A DNA stretch of 64,000 nt, taken from assembly GCF_900143535.1 (NCBI RefSeq), contig NZ_FRFA01000011.1, positions 1 through 64,000 of the forward strand, read 5' to 3'. The translations under genes and the position numbers were made by a program. Source of the DNA: Tateyamaria sp. Alg231-49. GTDB lineage: Bacteria > Pseudomonadota > Alphaproteobacteria > Rhodobacterales > Rhodobacteraceae. Positions 7,441-16,405 of the stretch are shown here, piece by piece (the stretch's first letter is position 1; every line of letters begins with the position of its first letter). The notes under the pieces were generated by a model, which ran no database searches, had not been told where the DNA came from, and was given only the letters and a program-made list of their open reading frames with translations.

Positions 7441-8462
7441 GGGGGCTAATCGTTCACACCGCCGGACCGGGTGTCGCAGTCCAAGATCTGGGGCGGCCAG
7501 GGTTCCTCGCGATGGGTTTGACAAATGGCGGAGCTGCCGACCTGCGCGCCGTGCACGAAGGGGCCGCACTCTTGCAGCAGGATCCCAGCCTTGCAGTGCT
7601 TGAAATGGTCGGGACCGGAGGCGCGTTTGAGGCGACCGAAGATTTGCGCATAGCCCTGACAGGCGGCGTGATGACGGCGGACGTCGACGGACGCGCCATC
7701 GCATGGAACGCAAGCCATGCCGTTCCCAAAGGAGCGCGGCTGACAATCGGACCGACACGCACCGGAACCTATGGGTATCTCCACGTCGGCGGTGGGTTTT
7801 CGACTGAGGCGAGCCTTGGCGCACGGGCCACTCACCTGTCCTGCGGTCTGGGTGCGCTGGTGGCAGCGGGTGACACACTGCCGGTCGGCCCCGACACCAG
7901 CCAAGAAGTGGGCATGACACTGGCCCCGGATGCGCGCTTCACCGGAGGCACGATTCGTGTCGTGCCCAGCATGCAAACCGAAGACTTCGACATCGCAATC
8001 CGAGACCGGTTTGCACAAACAGAGTTTCGCCGAGACCCACGGGCCAACCGGCAGGGCATCCGCATGGACAGCGACGGCGAAGGCTTTTCCAACCCCAAAG
8101 CCCTCAGCATCGTCAGCGAAGTCATTGTGCCCGGCGACATTCAGATTACCGGTGACGGCACACCTTTTGTGCTGATGGCTGAATGCCAGACCACAGGCGG
8201 GTACCCCCGCATTGGCACCGTTTTGCCCTGCGACTTGCCACGTGTGGCGCAAGCCCCGGCCGGTGCCAGCCTGCGCTTTGACTTTGTAACCCTAGAAGAG
8301 GGTGCCGCCATTCAAGCGCGCGCCAATTCTGATCTGGCCAAACTCACCGCCGCAGTGACACCTTTGGTGCGTGACCCGTCCACGATGCAGGACCTGCTCA
8401 GCTACCAGCTTATTGATGGCGCGATTTCGGCCACGCACCCCCATTTGGATGAAGGAGACTAA
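7437..8462 (+). CDS. pxpC: 5-oxoprolinase subunit PxpC (biotin-dependent carboxyltransferase-like fold)
   Basis: The 341 residues match KipA/PxpC, the partner of PxpB. The N-terminal GPGVAVQDLGRPGFLAMGLT segment is characteristic, as is the later GYPRIGTVLPCDLPRVAQ block. The length is close to the family norm (310-340). It starts inside the pxpB stop and ends five bases before pxpA. Confidence 0.9.
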   Translation: MRGLIVHTAGPGVAVQDLGRPGFLAMGLTNGGAADLRAVHEGAALLQQDPSLAVLEMVGTGGAFEATEDLRIALTGGVMTADVDGRAIAWNASHAVPKGARLTIGPTRTGTYGYLHVGGGFSTEASLGARATHLSCGLGALVAAGDTLPVGPDTSQEVGMTLAPDARFTGGTIRVVPSMQTEDFDIAIRDRFAQTEFRRDPRANRQGIRMDSDGEGFSNPKALSIVSEVIVPGDIQITGDGTPFVLMAECQTTGGYPRIGTVLPCDLPRVAQAPAGASLRFDFVTLEEGAAIQARANSDLAKLTAAVTPLVRDPSTMQDLLSYQLIDGAISATHPHLDEGD

Positions 8463-8466
8463 CCCC

Positions 8467-9234
8467 ATGCAAGTCGATCTGAACGCGGATATGGGCGAAA
8501 GCTTTGGCCCTTGGAAAATGGGCGACGATGCCGCCCTGCTTGGCACTGTGACATCGGCCAGTATTGCGTGCGGCGCCCACGCGGGCGATCCTGATGTTAT
8601 GGCGTCGACTATGCGGATCGCACTGGAAAAAGGGGTGGGGATCGGCTCGCATCCCGGTTTTGCCGACATTCAGGGCTTTGGACGTCGGCGTATCGACATG
8701 CCACTCGCCTCATTGCAAAACTCGATCCGCTGTCAAGTCGGGGCCAGCCTTGGCATGGCACGCAGTCTGGGCGCAACGGTGCGCCATATCAAACTGCACG
8801 GAGCACTCGGCAATATGACGTCCGAGGATGAGGACATGGCCCGTGGGTGCTATGAGGCGGCCCTGTCCGCCCACCCGGACGCGATCATCATGGTGCTGGC
8901 CGCCACCGCCCAAGAGCGCGCAGCGCGCAGTCTGGGAGCAGCCTTTGCCTGCGAGATTTTTGCCGACCGTGCCTATAATGCGGATGCGACGCTTGTGGAT
9001 CGACGCAAGCCCGGCGCGGTGATCCATGACGCTGAGCTTGCAGGCAAACGGATGGTCGAAATGGTGAAGGCCCAAGCCATCATCACCGAAGACGGCACCC
9101 GGATCGAAACACCAATCGACAGCATCTGCTGTCACGGTGACACCCCCGAAGCCGTAGACATCGCCGCGTCTGTGCGACGGACGCTTGAGGCCGAGGGGAT
9201 AACCGTCAAAGCATTTGACGGACGCCGAGGCTGA
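8467..9234 (+). CDS. pxpA: 5-oxoprolinase subunit PxpA (LamB/YcsF family)
   Basis: The ATG at 8467 gives a 255-residue LamB/YcsF protein beginning MQVDLNADMGESFGPWKMGD, the family's N-terminal signature. IACGAHAGDP, the KLHGALGN block and a C-terminal CCHGD motif contain the conserved His/Asp residues. The upstream in-frame extension overlaps pxpC and lacks family similarity, so it is not used. This is the third subunit of 5-oxoprolinase. Confidence 0.92.
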   Translation: MQVDLNADMGESFGPWKMGDDAALLGTVTSASIACGAHAGDPDVMASTMRIALEKGVGIGSHPGFADIQGFGRRRIDMPLASLQNSIRCQVGASLGMARSLGATVRHIKLHGALGNMTSEDEDMARGCYEAALSAHPDAIIMVLAATAQERAARSLGAAFACEIFADRAYNADATLVDRRKPGAVIHDAELAGKRMVEMVKAQAIITEDGTRIETPIDSICCHGDTPEAVDIAASVRRTLEAEGITVKAFDGRRG

Positions 9235-9356
9235 CCCCCCCCTTCGCCTGTCCAAACAAACCCTGATGCAGGCGATTGAGATACATGAACGTTGACGGCC
9301 CCGACGGCAAAGCACCGGGTGCGGCGCTCCCTTCTGACATTGGAAAGACTTGAACG

Positions 9357-10565
9357 ATGCAAACATTCCAAGGTGCAACGGTCTATCTGCCGGGCGAGAT
9401 TGCGGAAACGAACGTGACCATCGCGGATGGTCTGATCGCTGAAATCGGGGGGGCACCGCAAGGCGAGGTCATCGACGCGCGCGGGCTGATCCTTGCCCCT
9501 GCCCTGATCGACGTGCATGGCGATGCGTTTGAAAGACAAGTCATGCCGCGCCCCGGCGTTTACTTCCCCATGGAAACCGCTGTGTTGGAAACCGATAGGC
9601 AGCTGGCAGCCAACGGGATCGCAACGACCTATCACTCCATCACACTCAGCTTTGAACCGGGCCTGCGCAGCGTCGATAGAGGGCGCGAGATGATGCAAAC
9701 CATCCGTGATCTGGCCCCCCGCCTTTTGGTCGAGAACCGTATTCAGTTGCGTTGGGAAACCTTCGCCTTTGAGGCGCTTGAAACAATCGATTGGGCACTG
9801 GATGCGCCGCTGAGCCCTTCGCTTGCGTTCAATGATCACCTGTCGATGTCGATGCGCAGCTTTGATACGAAAATTCAGGATCGACAGTTCGAACACAGTC
9901 CCAACTATGCTCTCGCCGACCCGTATGACCCGCGCCTTGCAACGGTGCGGCACGAAAAACACGCGGCACGCGCGGGTCTGGCAATTGACGACTACATGGC
10001 GCTGATTGAGCGGGTGTGGGCGCGCCGTTCAGACGTACCGGGCGCAATGCAAACGCTTGCGGGCAAAGCCCGCGCCAAAGGCGTGCCAATGCTCAGCCAT
10101 GACGACACTCAGGTCGAAACGCGCCAGCATTATCGCGATATGGGCGTCACAGTGGCCGAATTCCCAATGACCATGGCGCCGATTAAAGACGCGCGGGCAA
10201 ATGGGGATACGATCATCTTCGGCGCGCCGAATGCGGTGCGCGGCGGCAGTCACATCGGATCACTTGCCGCGGGCGACATGGTCGAAGAGGGGCTGTGTGA
10301 CGTGCTGGCGTCAGATTACTACTACCCCGCTATGCTGGCGGCAGTGGATCGGTTGGACCGCGAAAAGCGCGCAGATCGATCGACGCTTTGGTCTTTGGTA
10401 TCGACAGGCCCAGCGCGCGCGATGCAGTTGGACGATCGTGGCGAGATTGCCGTGGGTCAACGCGCTGATCTGGTGCTGGTCGACTGGCCTGACGGCCGGA
10501 CTCCGGCTGTGCAAGGCACTTGGGTGGCCGGTCGCCCGGCATATCGCGCGCAGCCCGCGCACTGA
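9357..10565 (+). CDS. phnM: PhnM-like amidohydrolase (alpha-D-ribose 1-methylphosphonate 5-triphosphate diphosphatase)
   Basis: The 402-residue protein is an amidohydrolase-superfamily member of the PhnM type. DVHGDAFERQVMPRPGVYFP is the metal-binding region, SHDDTQ supplies a later His/Asp pair, and GAPNAVRGGSHIGS and ASDYYYPAML are PhnM blocks. In the C-P lyase pathway PhnM removes pyrophosphate from ribose 1-methylphosphonate 5-triphosphate. No other phn gene is in the window, so the gene is solitary here and may act in another context. A 122-base gap separates it from pxpA. Confidence 0.8.
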   Translation: MQTFQGATVYLPGEIAETNVTIADGLIAEIGGAPQGEVIDARGLILAPALIDVHGDAFERQVMPRPGVYFPMETAVLETDRQLAANGIATTYHSITLSFEPGLRSVDRGREMMQTIRDLAPRLLVENRIQLRWETFAFEALETIDWALDAPLSPSLAFNDHLSMSMRSFDTKIQDRQFEHSPNYALADPYDPRLATVRHEKHAARAGLAIDDYMALIERVWARRSDVPGAMQTLAGKARAKGVPMLSHDDTQVETRQHYRDMGVTVAEFPMTMAPIKDARANGDTIIFGAPNAVRGGSHIGSLAAGDMVEEGLCDVLASDYYYPAMLAAVDRLDREKRADRSTLWSLVSTGPARAMQLDDRGEIAVGQRADLVLVDWPDGRTPAVQGTWVAGRPAYRAQPAH

Positions 10566-10634
10566 CAACATCGTGAGTGCACGTAAGAGCGGTTTTCCTT
10601 GCCCGCCAAACGCCGGGTCGTACATACCGAGCGA

Positions 10635-11348
10635 ATGGAATTCGTCTTTGCATATCTCGCCGGGCTATTGACCCTGATCAACCCATGCGTCCTGCCGGTT
10701 CTGCCTATTGTACTGGTCAGTGCCCTGAACGCGGACCGGTATGGCCCTGTGGCATTGGCCGCGGGGATGAGCGTTTCTTTCGTGACCTTCGGGTTACTGG
10801 TCACGGCATTTGGGCCTGCAATCGGGCTGACCCAAGACACGATTGCACAGGCCGGGGCCGTCTTGATGATCCTGTTCGGGATCGTACTGGTCGTGCCGAT
10901 GTTTGCGCGGCAATTCGAAATGGCGACCGCCGGGTTTGCGTCTCAGGCCGACAGCCGGATGAACGATGTGGACGCCTCAGGGAAAAAGGGACAGTTCCTT
11001 GGCGGTTTGCTTCTTGGCGCCGTTTGGTCACCATGTATCGGTCCAACCCTCGGCGGGGCCATCGCGCTGGCGTCTCAGGGACAGAACCTCGGCTATGCCG
11101 GGTTGATTATGGTATTCTTCGCCATGGGCGTTTCCACCCTGATCATCGGTCTTGGCCTTGGCGCGCGCGAAGCAATCCGCACGCGGGCCCAATCCTTGCG
11201 CGGGATCGCGGAACGCTCCAAACCCATCCTTGGCATCACCTTCATCGCTGTTGGATTGATGCTGTTCTTCCAGATTCACCACATCATCGAAGCATGGGCG
11301 CTGGAGGTCATGCCAATCTGGTTGCAAGACCTCTCTGTCGCTCTCTAA
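10635..11348 (+). CDS. CcdA-family thiol:disulfide transmembrane electron carrier
   Basis: The product (237 residues from the ATG at 10635) has six hydrophobic segments and the two redox Cys sites of CcdA/DsbD-beta proteins, in LTLINPCVLPVLP and AVWSPCIGPTLGG. Such proteins pass electrons from cytoplasmic thioredoxin to periplasmic thiol carriers. The immediately following exported thioredoxin-like protein is its probable partner. A longer frame starting at 10599 (TTG) is possible, but its extra residues are not membrane-like. Confidence 0.85.
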   Translation: MEFVFAYLAGLLTLINPCVLPVLPIVLVSALNADRYGPVALAAGMSVSFVTFGLLVTAFGPAIGLTQDTIAQAGAVLMILFGIVLVVPMFARQFEMATAGFASQADSRMNDVDASGKKGQFLGGLLLGAVWSPCIGPTLGGAIALASQGQNLGYAGLIMVFFAMGVSTLIIGLGLGAREAIRTRAQSLRGIAERSKPILGITFIAVGLMLFFQIHHIIEAWALEVMPIWLQDLSVAL

Positions 11349-11364
11349 CTCCCGGAGACCACAT

Positions 11365-11763
11365 ATGGACCGTCGTACTTTTCTGATCTCAGCGGCAGCG
11401 GCAAGTGCTGTGCCCTTCGCCGTTCAAGCCGCTGGCTTTGTTGACTACACGCCCGGTGCAATTGACGCGGCGCTGGCCGAAGGCAAAACAGTGTTTGTCG
11501 ATTTTTCCGCCACATGGTGCAGCACCTGCAAGCGTCAGGAACGTGTGATCAACGCCCTGCGCGCCGAAAACCCGGACTATGACTCCAAGCTGACTTTCAT
11601 CAAGGTTGATTGGGATACGTACAAGAGCGCCGACGTCACGACGTCTCGCAACATCCCGCGCCGTTCGACTCTGTTGCTTTTGCGTGGAGACGACGAACTG
11701 GGCCGCGTTATCGCAGGCACTTCCAAAAGCCAGATCAAGGCGCTGATGGATATCGGCCTCTGA
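11365..11763 (+). CDS. Exported thioredoxin-fold protein
   Basis: The 132-residue protein starts with a twin-arginine-like signal (MDRRTFLISAAAASAV) ending near AQA|A. It has a thioredoxin domain with the active site W51-C52-S-T-C55. The family cis-Pro region is altered to IPRRSTLLLL. It lies 16 bases after the CcdA gene. Together they form a minimal reductive route into the periplasm, for example for cytochrome c or a metal-site cysteine. The target is unknown. Confidence 0.8.
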   Translation: MDRRTFLISAAAASAVPFAVQAAGFVDYTPGAIDAALAEGKTVFVDFSATWCSTCKRQERVINALRAENPDYDSKLTFIKVDWDTYKSADVTTSRNIPRRSTLLLLRGDDELGRVIAGTSKSQIKALMDIGL

Positions 11764-11800
11764 TACTGTCCTGATACGAGATCCAACCTGTGCGACTGGC

Positions 11801-11824
11801 CCGCAGCCTGACCCCTGACTGCGG
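11801..11824. terminator. Possible bidirectional hairpin terminator
   Basis: CCGCAG (11801-11806) can pair with CTGCGG (11819-11824) across a 12-base loop. The element lies between two convergent genes. There is no strong T-run, so the call rests on position and pairing only. Confidence 0.35.
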
Positions 11825-11830
11825 CAGTAA

Positions 11831-13804
11831 TTACACCAGGTCAGCGTCTGTCAAGATCTCCACCAGGGCCGGGCCGTCCACATCGAGCGCCTTTTGCAAC
11901 GCCGCCTCGATGGCATCTGCCGCGACGACCTTTTCCCCGTGCGCACCGCAAATCTTGGCAAAGGCGGCGAAGGATGGGTTGTGCAGGTTGGTCTCCCAAA
12001 CCGGCCATTCACCGGAGCGTTGCTCTTTGGATATCTTGCCCAGCTCTCCGTTGTGCAAGAGGACATGGGTGATATCCATCCCGTACTTAACGGCAGTGGT
12101 CAGTTCCATCGGGTATTGGCCGAACCCACCATCGCCAGAAATCGAGATCACTTTGCGCCCCTTCAACCACTCGAAATCCTGCGTCGCAGCCCAAGCACCC
12201 ATACCCGCGGGAAAGCCAAAACCAATGGACCCAAGATAGCCAGACATCAGCACGCGCTGTCCCTTCGTCTCAAAATAGCGGCCAAACGAGTAGGTGTTGT
12301 TACCCACGTCCACAGCAATAATCGCATCGCTTGGCGCCACGCGGGACAACGCGGCAAAGATCGCCGCAGAGTGGATGCCTTTGCAGCCTTCCTCGCCCAA
12401 TCGGGTCTGTTTTTCGTCCTGCCACATCTGCCAACGTTCAGCCAGTTCGCCAACCTGATCGGGGGCATCGGCCGGTCGGTTGATTTGCGGCGCAATGCCT
12501 TCGCAAAATGCACCAATCTCTGCCCAGATCGGCAAGGTAACGGGATGGAACTTGCCCAACTGCATCCGTTCGTAATCGACCTGAATAATGGTCTTGCCCC
12601 GTTCAATCCCGGTGTGGTTGGAAAATGACGTGCCAAGGGTCAGGATAAGGTCCGCTTCGTTCATGAACCAACTGGCAATGGGCGTACCTGAGCGACCAAG
12701 GACGCCCGCGGCGTTAGGGTGATCATCCGCAATCAATCCCTTGCCCTTGAACGTCGTCAGAACCGGCGCACCCAGATCAGCGGCCAGTTTCGTGATCGCC
12801 TCCATATGATCCCACGCGCCGTGTCCCACCACGAGGATCGGGCGCTCCGCCTTGTTAAGCAAAGCGAGCGCATCCGAAACATCTTCATCGCTTGGCTTCA
12901 CAACCGCACGGCCCATGCGCCCATCGGGCGCGCCGGCTGGGTTGTCAGACGGATTGGTCTGCATATCGTCTGGAAAAATCAAATGCGCTACATCCTGTTC
13001 CACGAGCGCGTTTTTCATGGCCAGCGAAACAAGTTCAGAGTGGTTCGATGTCGACAGAACCGTTTGGCTGAATTTACTGACGGCGTCGAAGGCCGACGCC
13101 AGATCAATGTCCTGAAACGCGCCGGGTCCAAATACCTGCGTTTGAACCTGACCGGTCAACGCCAGTACAGGCGCGCGGTCCACTTTTGCATCCCACAGGC
13201 CGGTCAACAGGTTGGTGGCACCCGGTCCTGCAATGGTCAGGCAGGCCGCAGGATGGCCGGTCAACTTACCATAGGCCGAGGCGGCAAAGGCGGCCGCCCC
13301 TTCGTGACGGATGCCGATATACTTCATCTCACCCGCTTCAACGCGCATCCGTATGGCATCAGCAAGACCAAGGTTGGAATGCCCCACCATTCCGAACACG
13401 TGCTTGATACCCCAGTTGACCATGCTTTCGGCCATCTGATCGCTCACCGTGCGTTCATGGGGCGGCTCGGGTTCAAGCCCGACAAAGATCTCTTCGCCTT
13501 CGATCTTTACCGGATAAATCGTCTGGCCGGTATCCTCGTGGCCCCCGGGTGGCTTACCCGTCAGCGGATCAAAATCCCAACCGTGCCACGGGCATCGGAT
13601 CCAGCATTTGCCACCCTCTCCACGCTCAATTGAGCCCTCCCCCAGGGGGCCACGCTGGTGCGGGCAATGATTGTTCATCGCAGCCCACTGACCATCGAAA
13701 TGAGACAGGCAGATTGATGTGGTGCGCGCTGTGACCGTCTTGACCCGCCCTTCGGGAAGATCGCCGGTGTGTCCGACGCTGATCCAATCCAAAGTCTCGC
13801 TCAT
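11831..13804 (-). CDS. Rieske [2Fe-2S]-thiamine diphosphate enzyme fusion
   Basis: The ATG at 13804 overlaps the upstream stop (ATGA) and follows GGAGG; it gives 657 residues. Residues about 1-112 form a Rieske domain with C47-P-H49 and C71-P-W-H74 as cluster ligands. Residues about 115-657 form a complete ThDP enzyme of the acetolactate synthase/pyruvate oxidase type. E168 (in IGIRHEGAAAFAASAYGKLT) is the activating Glu, and GDGG at 557 with N585 forms the Mg/diphosphate motif. A Rieske module on a ThDP enzyme is unusual and suggests redox chemistry on an acyl- or hydroxyalkyl-ThDP intermediate, though it might be structural. The preceding gene is also a Rieske fusion. It is last in the long operon. 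Confidence 0.85.
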   Translation of the reverse strand: MSETLDWISVGHTGDLPEGRVKTVTARTTSICLSHFDGQWAAMNNHCPHQRGPLGEGSIERGEGGKCWIRCPWHGWDFDPLTGKPPGGHEDTGQTIYPVKIEGEEIFVGLEPEPPHERTVSDQMAESMVNWGIKHVFGMVGHSNLGLADAIRMRVEAGEMKYIGIRHEGAAAFAASAYGKLTGHPAACLTIAGPGATNLLTGLWDAKVDRAPVLALTGQVQTQVFGPGAFQDIDLASAFDAVSKFSQTVLSTSNHSELVSLAMKNALVEQDVAHLIFPDDMQTNPSDNPAGAPDGRMGRAVVKPSDEDVSDALALLNKAERPILVVGHGAWDHMEAITKLAADLGAPVLTTFKGKGLIADDHPNAAGVLGRSGTPIASWFMNEADLILTLGTSFSNHTGIERGKTIIQVDYERMQLGKFHPVTLPIWAEIGAFCEGIAPQINRPADAPDQVGELAERWQMWQDEKQTRLGEEGCKGIHSAAIFAALSRVAPSDAIIAVDVGNNTYSFGRYFETKGQRVLMSGYLGSIGFGFPAGMGAWAATQDFEWLKGRKVISISGDGGFGQYPMELTTAVKYGMDITHVLLHNGELGKISKEQRSGEWPVWETNLHNPSFAAFAKICGAHGEKVVAADAIEAALQKALDVDGPALVEILTDADLV

Positions 13805-15411
13805 GACAGTCCTCCAAACGCCACGCCCGAGATATCGGACATGTCCCTTTTCCACGTGGTCAGATCGCTTGCGTTAAACTTGCCAAGGTGATCGTGGCCA
13901 CAGGCCCGCGCCATCACCTGCATCAACTCAGTGCTTGCCTCGAAGAAATTGGCCAATTGGCGGGCTGACTTTTCCACGACCAGGCGGCTCACCAGATGCG
14001 GCTTCTGACTTGCAATACCCACCGGGCAGTTGTTCGTGTGGCACGCGCGCATGGCGATGCATCCAATCGCCTGCATCGCAGAATTGGACACTGCAATCGC
14101 GTCCGCACCCATAGCCAACGCTTTGACAAAATCAGCAGGCTTGCGCAGCCCGCCGGTGATGACCAGAGACACATCGTTGCGCTCAAGCCGGTCAAGATGC
14201 GCGCGGGCCCGTGCCAACGTAGGGATCGTGGGGACCGAGATGTTGTCACGGAAAATAATGGGGGCCGCACCCGTACCACCCCCGCGCCCATCAAGGATAA
14301 TGTAATCGACGCCCACGGTGAGAGCGGCATCAATATCCTTTTCGATGTGCTGGGCACTCAGCTTGTATCCAATCGGAATACCCCCAGTGCGATCCCGCAC
14401 CTCGTCGGCAAAATCCTTGATCTGCAGCGGGTCGCTCCAGTCAGGAAACCGCGCTGGGGAAATGGCGTCTTGGCCTTCGTTCAGCCCGCGCACTTCGGCG
14501 ATCTTACCGGTGACCTTGTGGCCGGGCAAATGGCCGCCCGTGCCCGTTTTGGCCCCCTGTCCACCTTTGAAATGGAACGCCTGGGCTTTGGCCAACTTGT
14601 CCCAAGTAAAGCCAAAGCGGCCCGACGCCAGTTCGTAGAAGTACTTGGAGTTCGCCTCCTGCTCTTCGGGCAACATGCCGCCTTCGCCCGAACAGATTCC
14701 TGTCCCAGCCAGTTCGGCACCGCGGGCAAGGGCGACTTTGGCGGGTTCTGAAAGCGCGCCATAAGACATGTCAGACACGAACAAAGGGATGTCGAGGCGC
14801 ATTGGTTTTTGCGCGTTTGGGCCGATGACGACTTCAGTACCGACGGCGTCGTTGTCCAGCAGTGGAGCTTTGTGCAATTGAGCCGTGATGATTTGGATAT
14901 CGTCCCAGTCCGGAAGCGTATGGCGCGGCACGCCCATAGCATCGACGACACCGTGATGGCCTGTCTTGGACAACCCATCCCGCGCGTATTGCTGGATCAG
15001 ACCGGTATACGGTTCTTCCTCAGTTCCGTGCGATGTGTCGGCATAAAGCCCAAGATAGCTGTCGCGATTAAAGGGCTGCGGGTTAGCGTGCGCCCATGCT
15101 GAAATCTCATCCGCATCGACACAAACGTCGTCAGTTTCGATCCAACTTTTGAACTTTGGAAGGGCCTCGTCATTGGCGTATTCGCTGACACCGCTATCCA
15201 GACGGTAATCCCAGTCATGCAGTCCACAAATCAGGTTGTTCCCACGCACAAAGCCATCCGACATCAACGCGCCCCGATGCAGACACCGCCCATAAAAAAC
15301 CGAGACTTCATCATCAAACCGCACCACCACCAAATCGACTTCGCCGACGAGCGCGTAGGCCGGGCTACGGTCGTCCAGCGCAGATAGCTGCGCCACAATT
15401 TCTTTTTTCAT
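13801..15411 (-). CDS. Rieske [2Fe-2S]-glutamate synthase FMN-domain fusion
   Basis: From the ATG at 15411 the protein has 536 residues. A Rieske domain occupies about 1-105 (C43-L-H45 and C62-G-L-H65). A glutamate-synthase-type FMN barrel follows, with KGGQGAKTGTGGHLPGHKV and GGGTGAAP loops. The 3Fe-4S motif is C451-x5-C457-x4-C462, in the CHTNNCPVGIASQ block. No glutaminase domain or GltD partner is present. In glutamate synthase this domain reduces 2-iminoglutarate. Here the Rieske domain could feed electrons to FMN in place of GltD (inference). The 4-base overlap with the Rieske-ThDP gene argues for a shared function. Confidence 0.85.
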   Translation of the reverse strand: MKKEIVAQLSALDDRSPAYALVGEVDLVVVRFDDEVSVFYGRCLHRGALMSDGFVRGNNLICGLHDWDYRLDSGVSEYANDEALPKFKSWIETDDVCVDADEISAWAHANPQPFNRDSYLGLYADTSHGTEEEPYTGLIQQYARDGLSKTGHHGVVDAMGVPRHTLPDWDDIQIITAQLHKAPLLDNDAVGTEVVIGPNAQKPMRLDIPLFVSDMSYGALSEPAKVALARGAELAGTGICSGEGGMLPEEQEANSKYFYELASGRFGFTWDKLAKAQAFHFKGGQGAKTGTGGHLPGHKVTGKIAEVRGLNEGQDAISPARFPDWSDPLQIKDFADEVRDRTGGIPIGYKLSAQHIEKDIDAALTVGVDYIILDGRGGGTGAAPIIFRDNISVPTIPTLARARAHLDRLERNDVSLVITGGLRKPADFVKALAMGADAIAVSNSAMQAIGCIAMRACHTNNCPVGIASQKPHLVSRLVVEKSARQLANFFEASTELMQVMARACGHDHLGKFNASDLTTWKRDMSDISGVAFGGLS

Positions 15412-15535
15412 CAAAGGGTCCCACCTGTTCTTATGAAGTCAGGTTGGCACAGGTCATCAAACAAAGCACATCACAATTCTTTTGGCGCACAGATCGCGCG
15501 ACGAATGGCGAAGGCGGGGTCGTTTGAGCCAGACG

Positions 15536-16405
15536 TCAGGCAGGCTCAAAGATCTCACGGAAACGGTCGATACAGGCGCGGAACCCGGCCTCAAAATCGC
15601 CGTTTCCGGGGTGATACACGCTTTCGAAGGACACAACACCTGCGTAGCCGTCACTGCGCAAGGCATCCGCCATGGGTTTGAACAACGGACCCAATTGCCC
15701 GTGCCCCATCTCACGCACTTCCAACGTGGCACGGGGCGTATCGACCAGCACGTCCTTGATGTGGATATGGCCAAGCAGGCCGGCTTTCACCTCATCATAC
15801 CCGTCCGGATAGGCCAGCTCGTGACACCAGCAGTTGTTCGCGGGATCCCACAGCACCTTCAGCACGTCGGCCGCGTCCAGTTCTTCGATCAACTTGCGCG
15901 CAGTGTAGTTCGAGTTGACCATGGTCCCGTTGCCGGTTTCGACGACCAGCGTGATTTCCTCACTCCGCGCCAATTCCACCGCGGGTGCAATCAACGGAGC
16001 CACCTGATCCCAAGCGCCCTTGGCGACATTCCAGCGTTCTGCTCCATTTCGACCCCACAGGATTTGTTCCTTCTTCGGAGTCATGATGCGCACCAGCGGG
16101 CTGCCGACCACATGGGCCATGTCGATCGCTCGCTTGAGCGCGTCCATATGCTGGGTGTGCAAAGGATCGCCGGGCCGGTTCGCAGATGTGGTACCGGCAA
16201 ATATGTGCCGGGACAGGCAACTAACCGGCTTTCCCCGGTCGCGCAGAAGGCTGTTGATAGCTCTGATTTCCTCTGCGGGATGATCGCCGACTTCAGTATC
16301 GCCTACGAATTGCAGCTCGGCGTAGGTCAGCTCAAATTCGTCCATAACGTCGATGGCATGGGCCAAATCCCGGCTGATCCCGTCGGTGATAACACCCAGC
16401 TTCAT
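15536..16405 (-). CDS. Sugar phosphate isomerase/epimerase family TIM-barrel protein
   Basis: The 289 residues form an AP-endonuclease-2-like (xylose-isomerase-like) TIM barrel beginning MKLGVITDGISRDLAHAIDV. Metal ligands are likely in LVVETGNGTMVNS (Glu), WDPANNCW (Asp), HIHIKD (His/Asp) and SFESVYHP (Glu). It overlaps the upstream dehydrogenase gene by ATGA. Members isomerise or epimerise keto-sugars or inosose intermediates. The substrate here is unknown. Confidence 0.8.
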   Translation of the reverse strand: MKLGVITDGISRDLAHAIDVMDEFELTYAELQFVGDTEVGDHPAEEIRAINSLLRDRGKPVSCLSRHIFAGTTSANRPGDPLHTQHMDALKRAIDMAHVVGSPLVRIMTPKKEQILWGRNGAERWNVAKGAWDQVAPLIAPAVELARSEEITLVVETGNGTMVNSNYTARKLIEELDAADVLKVLWDPANNCWCHELAYPDGYDEVKAGLLGHIHIKDVLVDTPRATLEVREMGHGQLGPLFKPMADALRSDGYAGVVSFESVYHPGNGDFEAGFRACIDRFREIFEPA

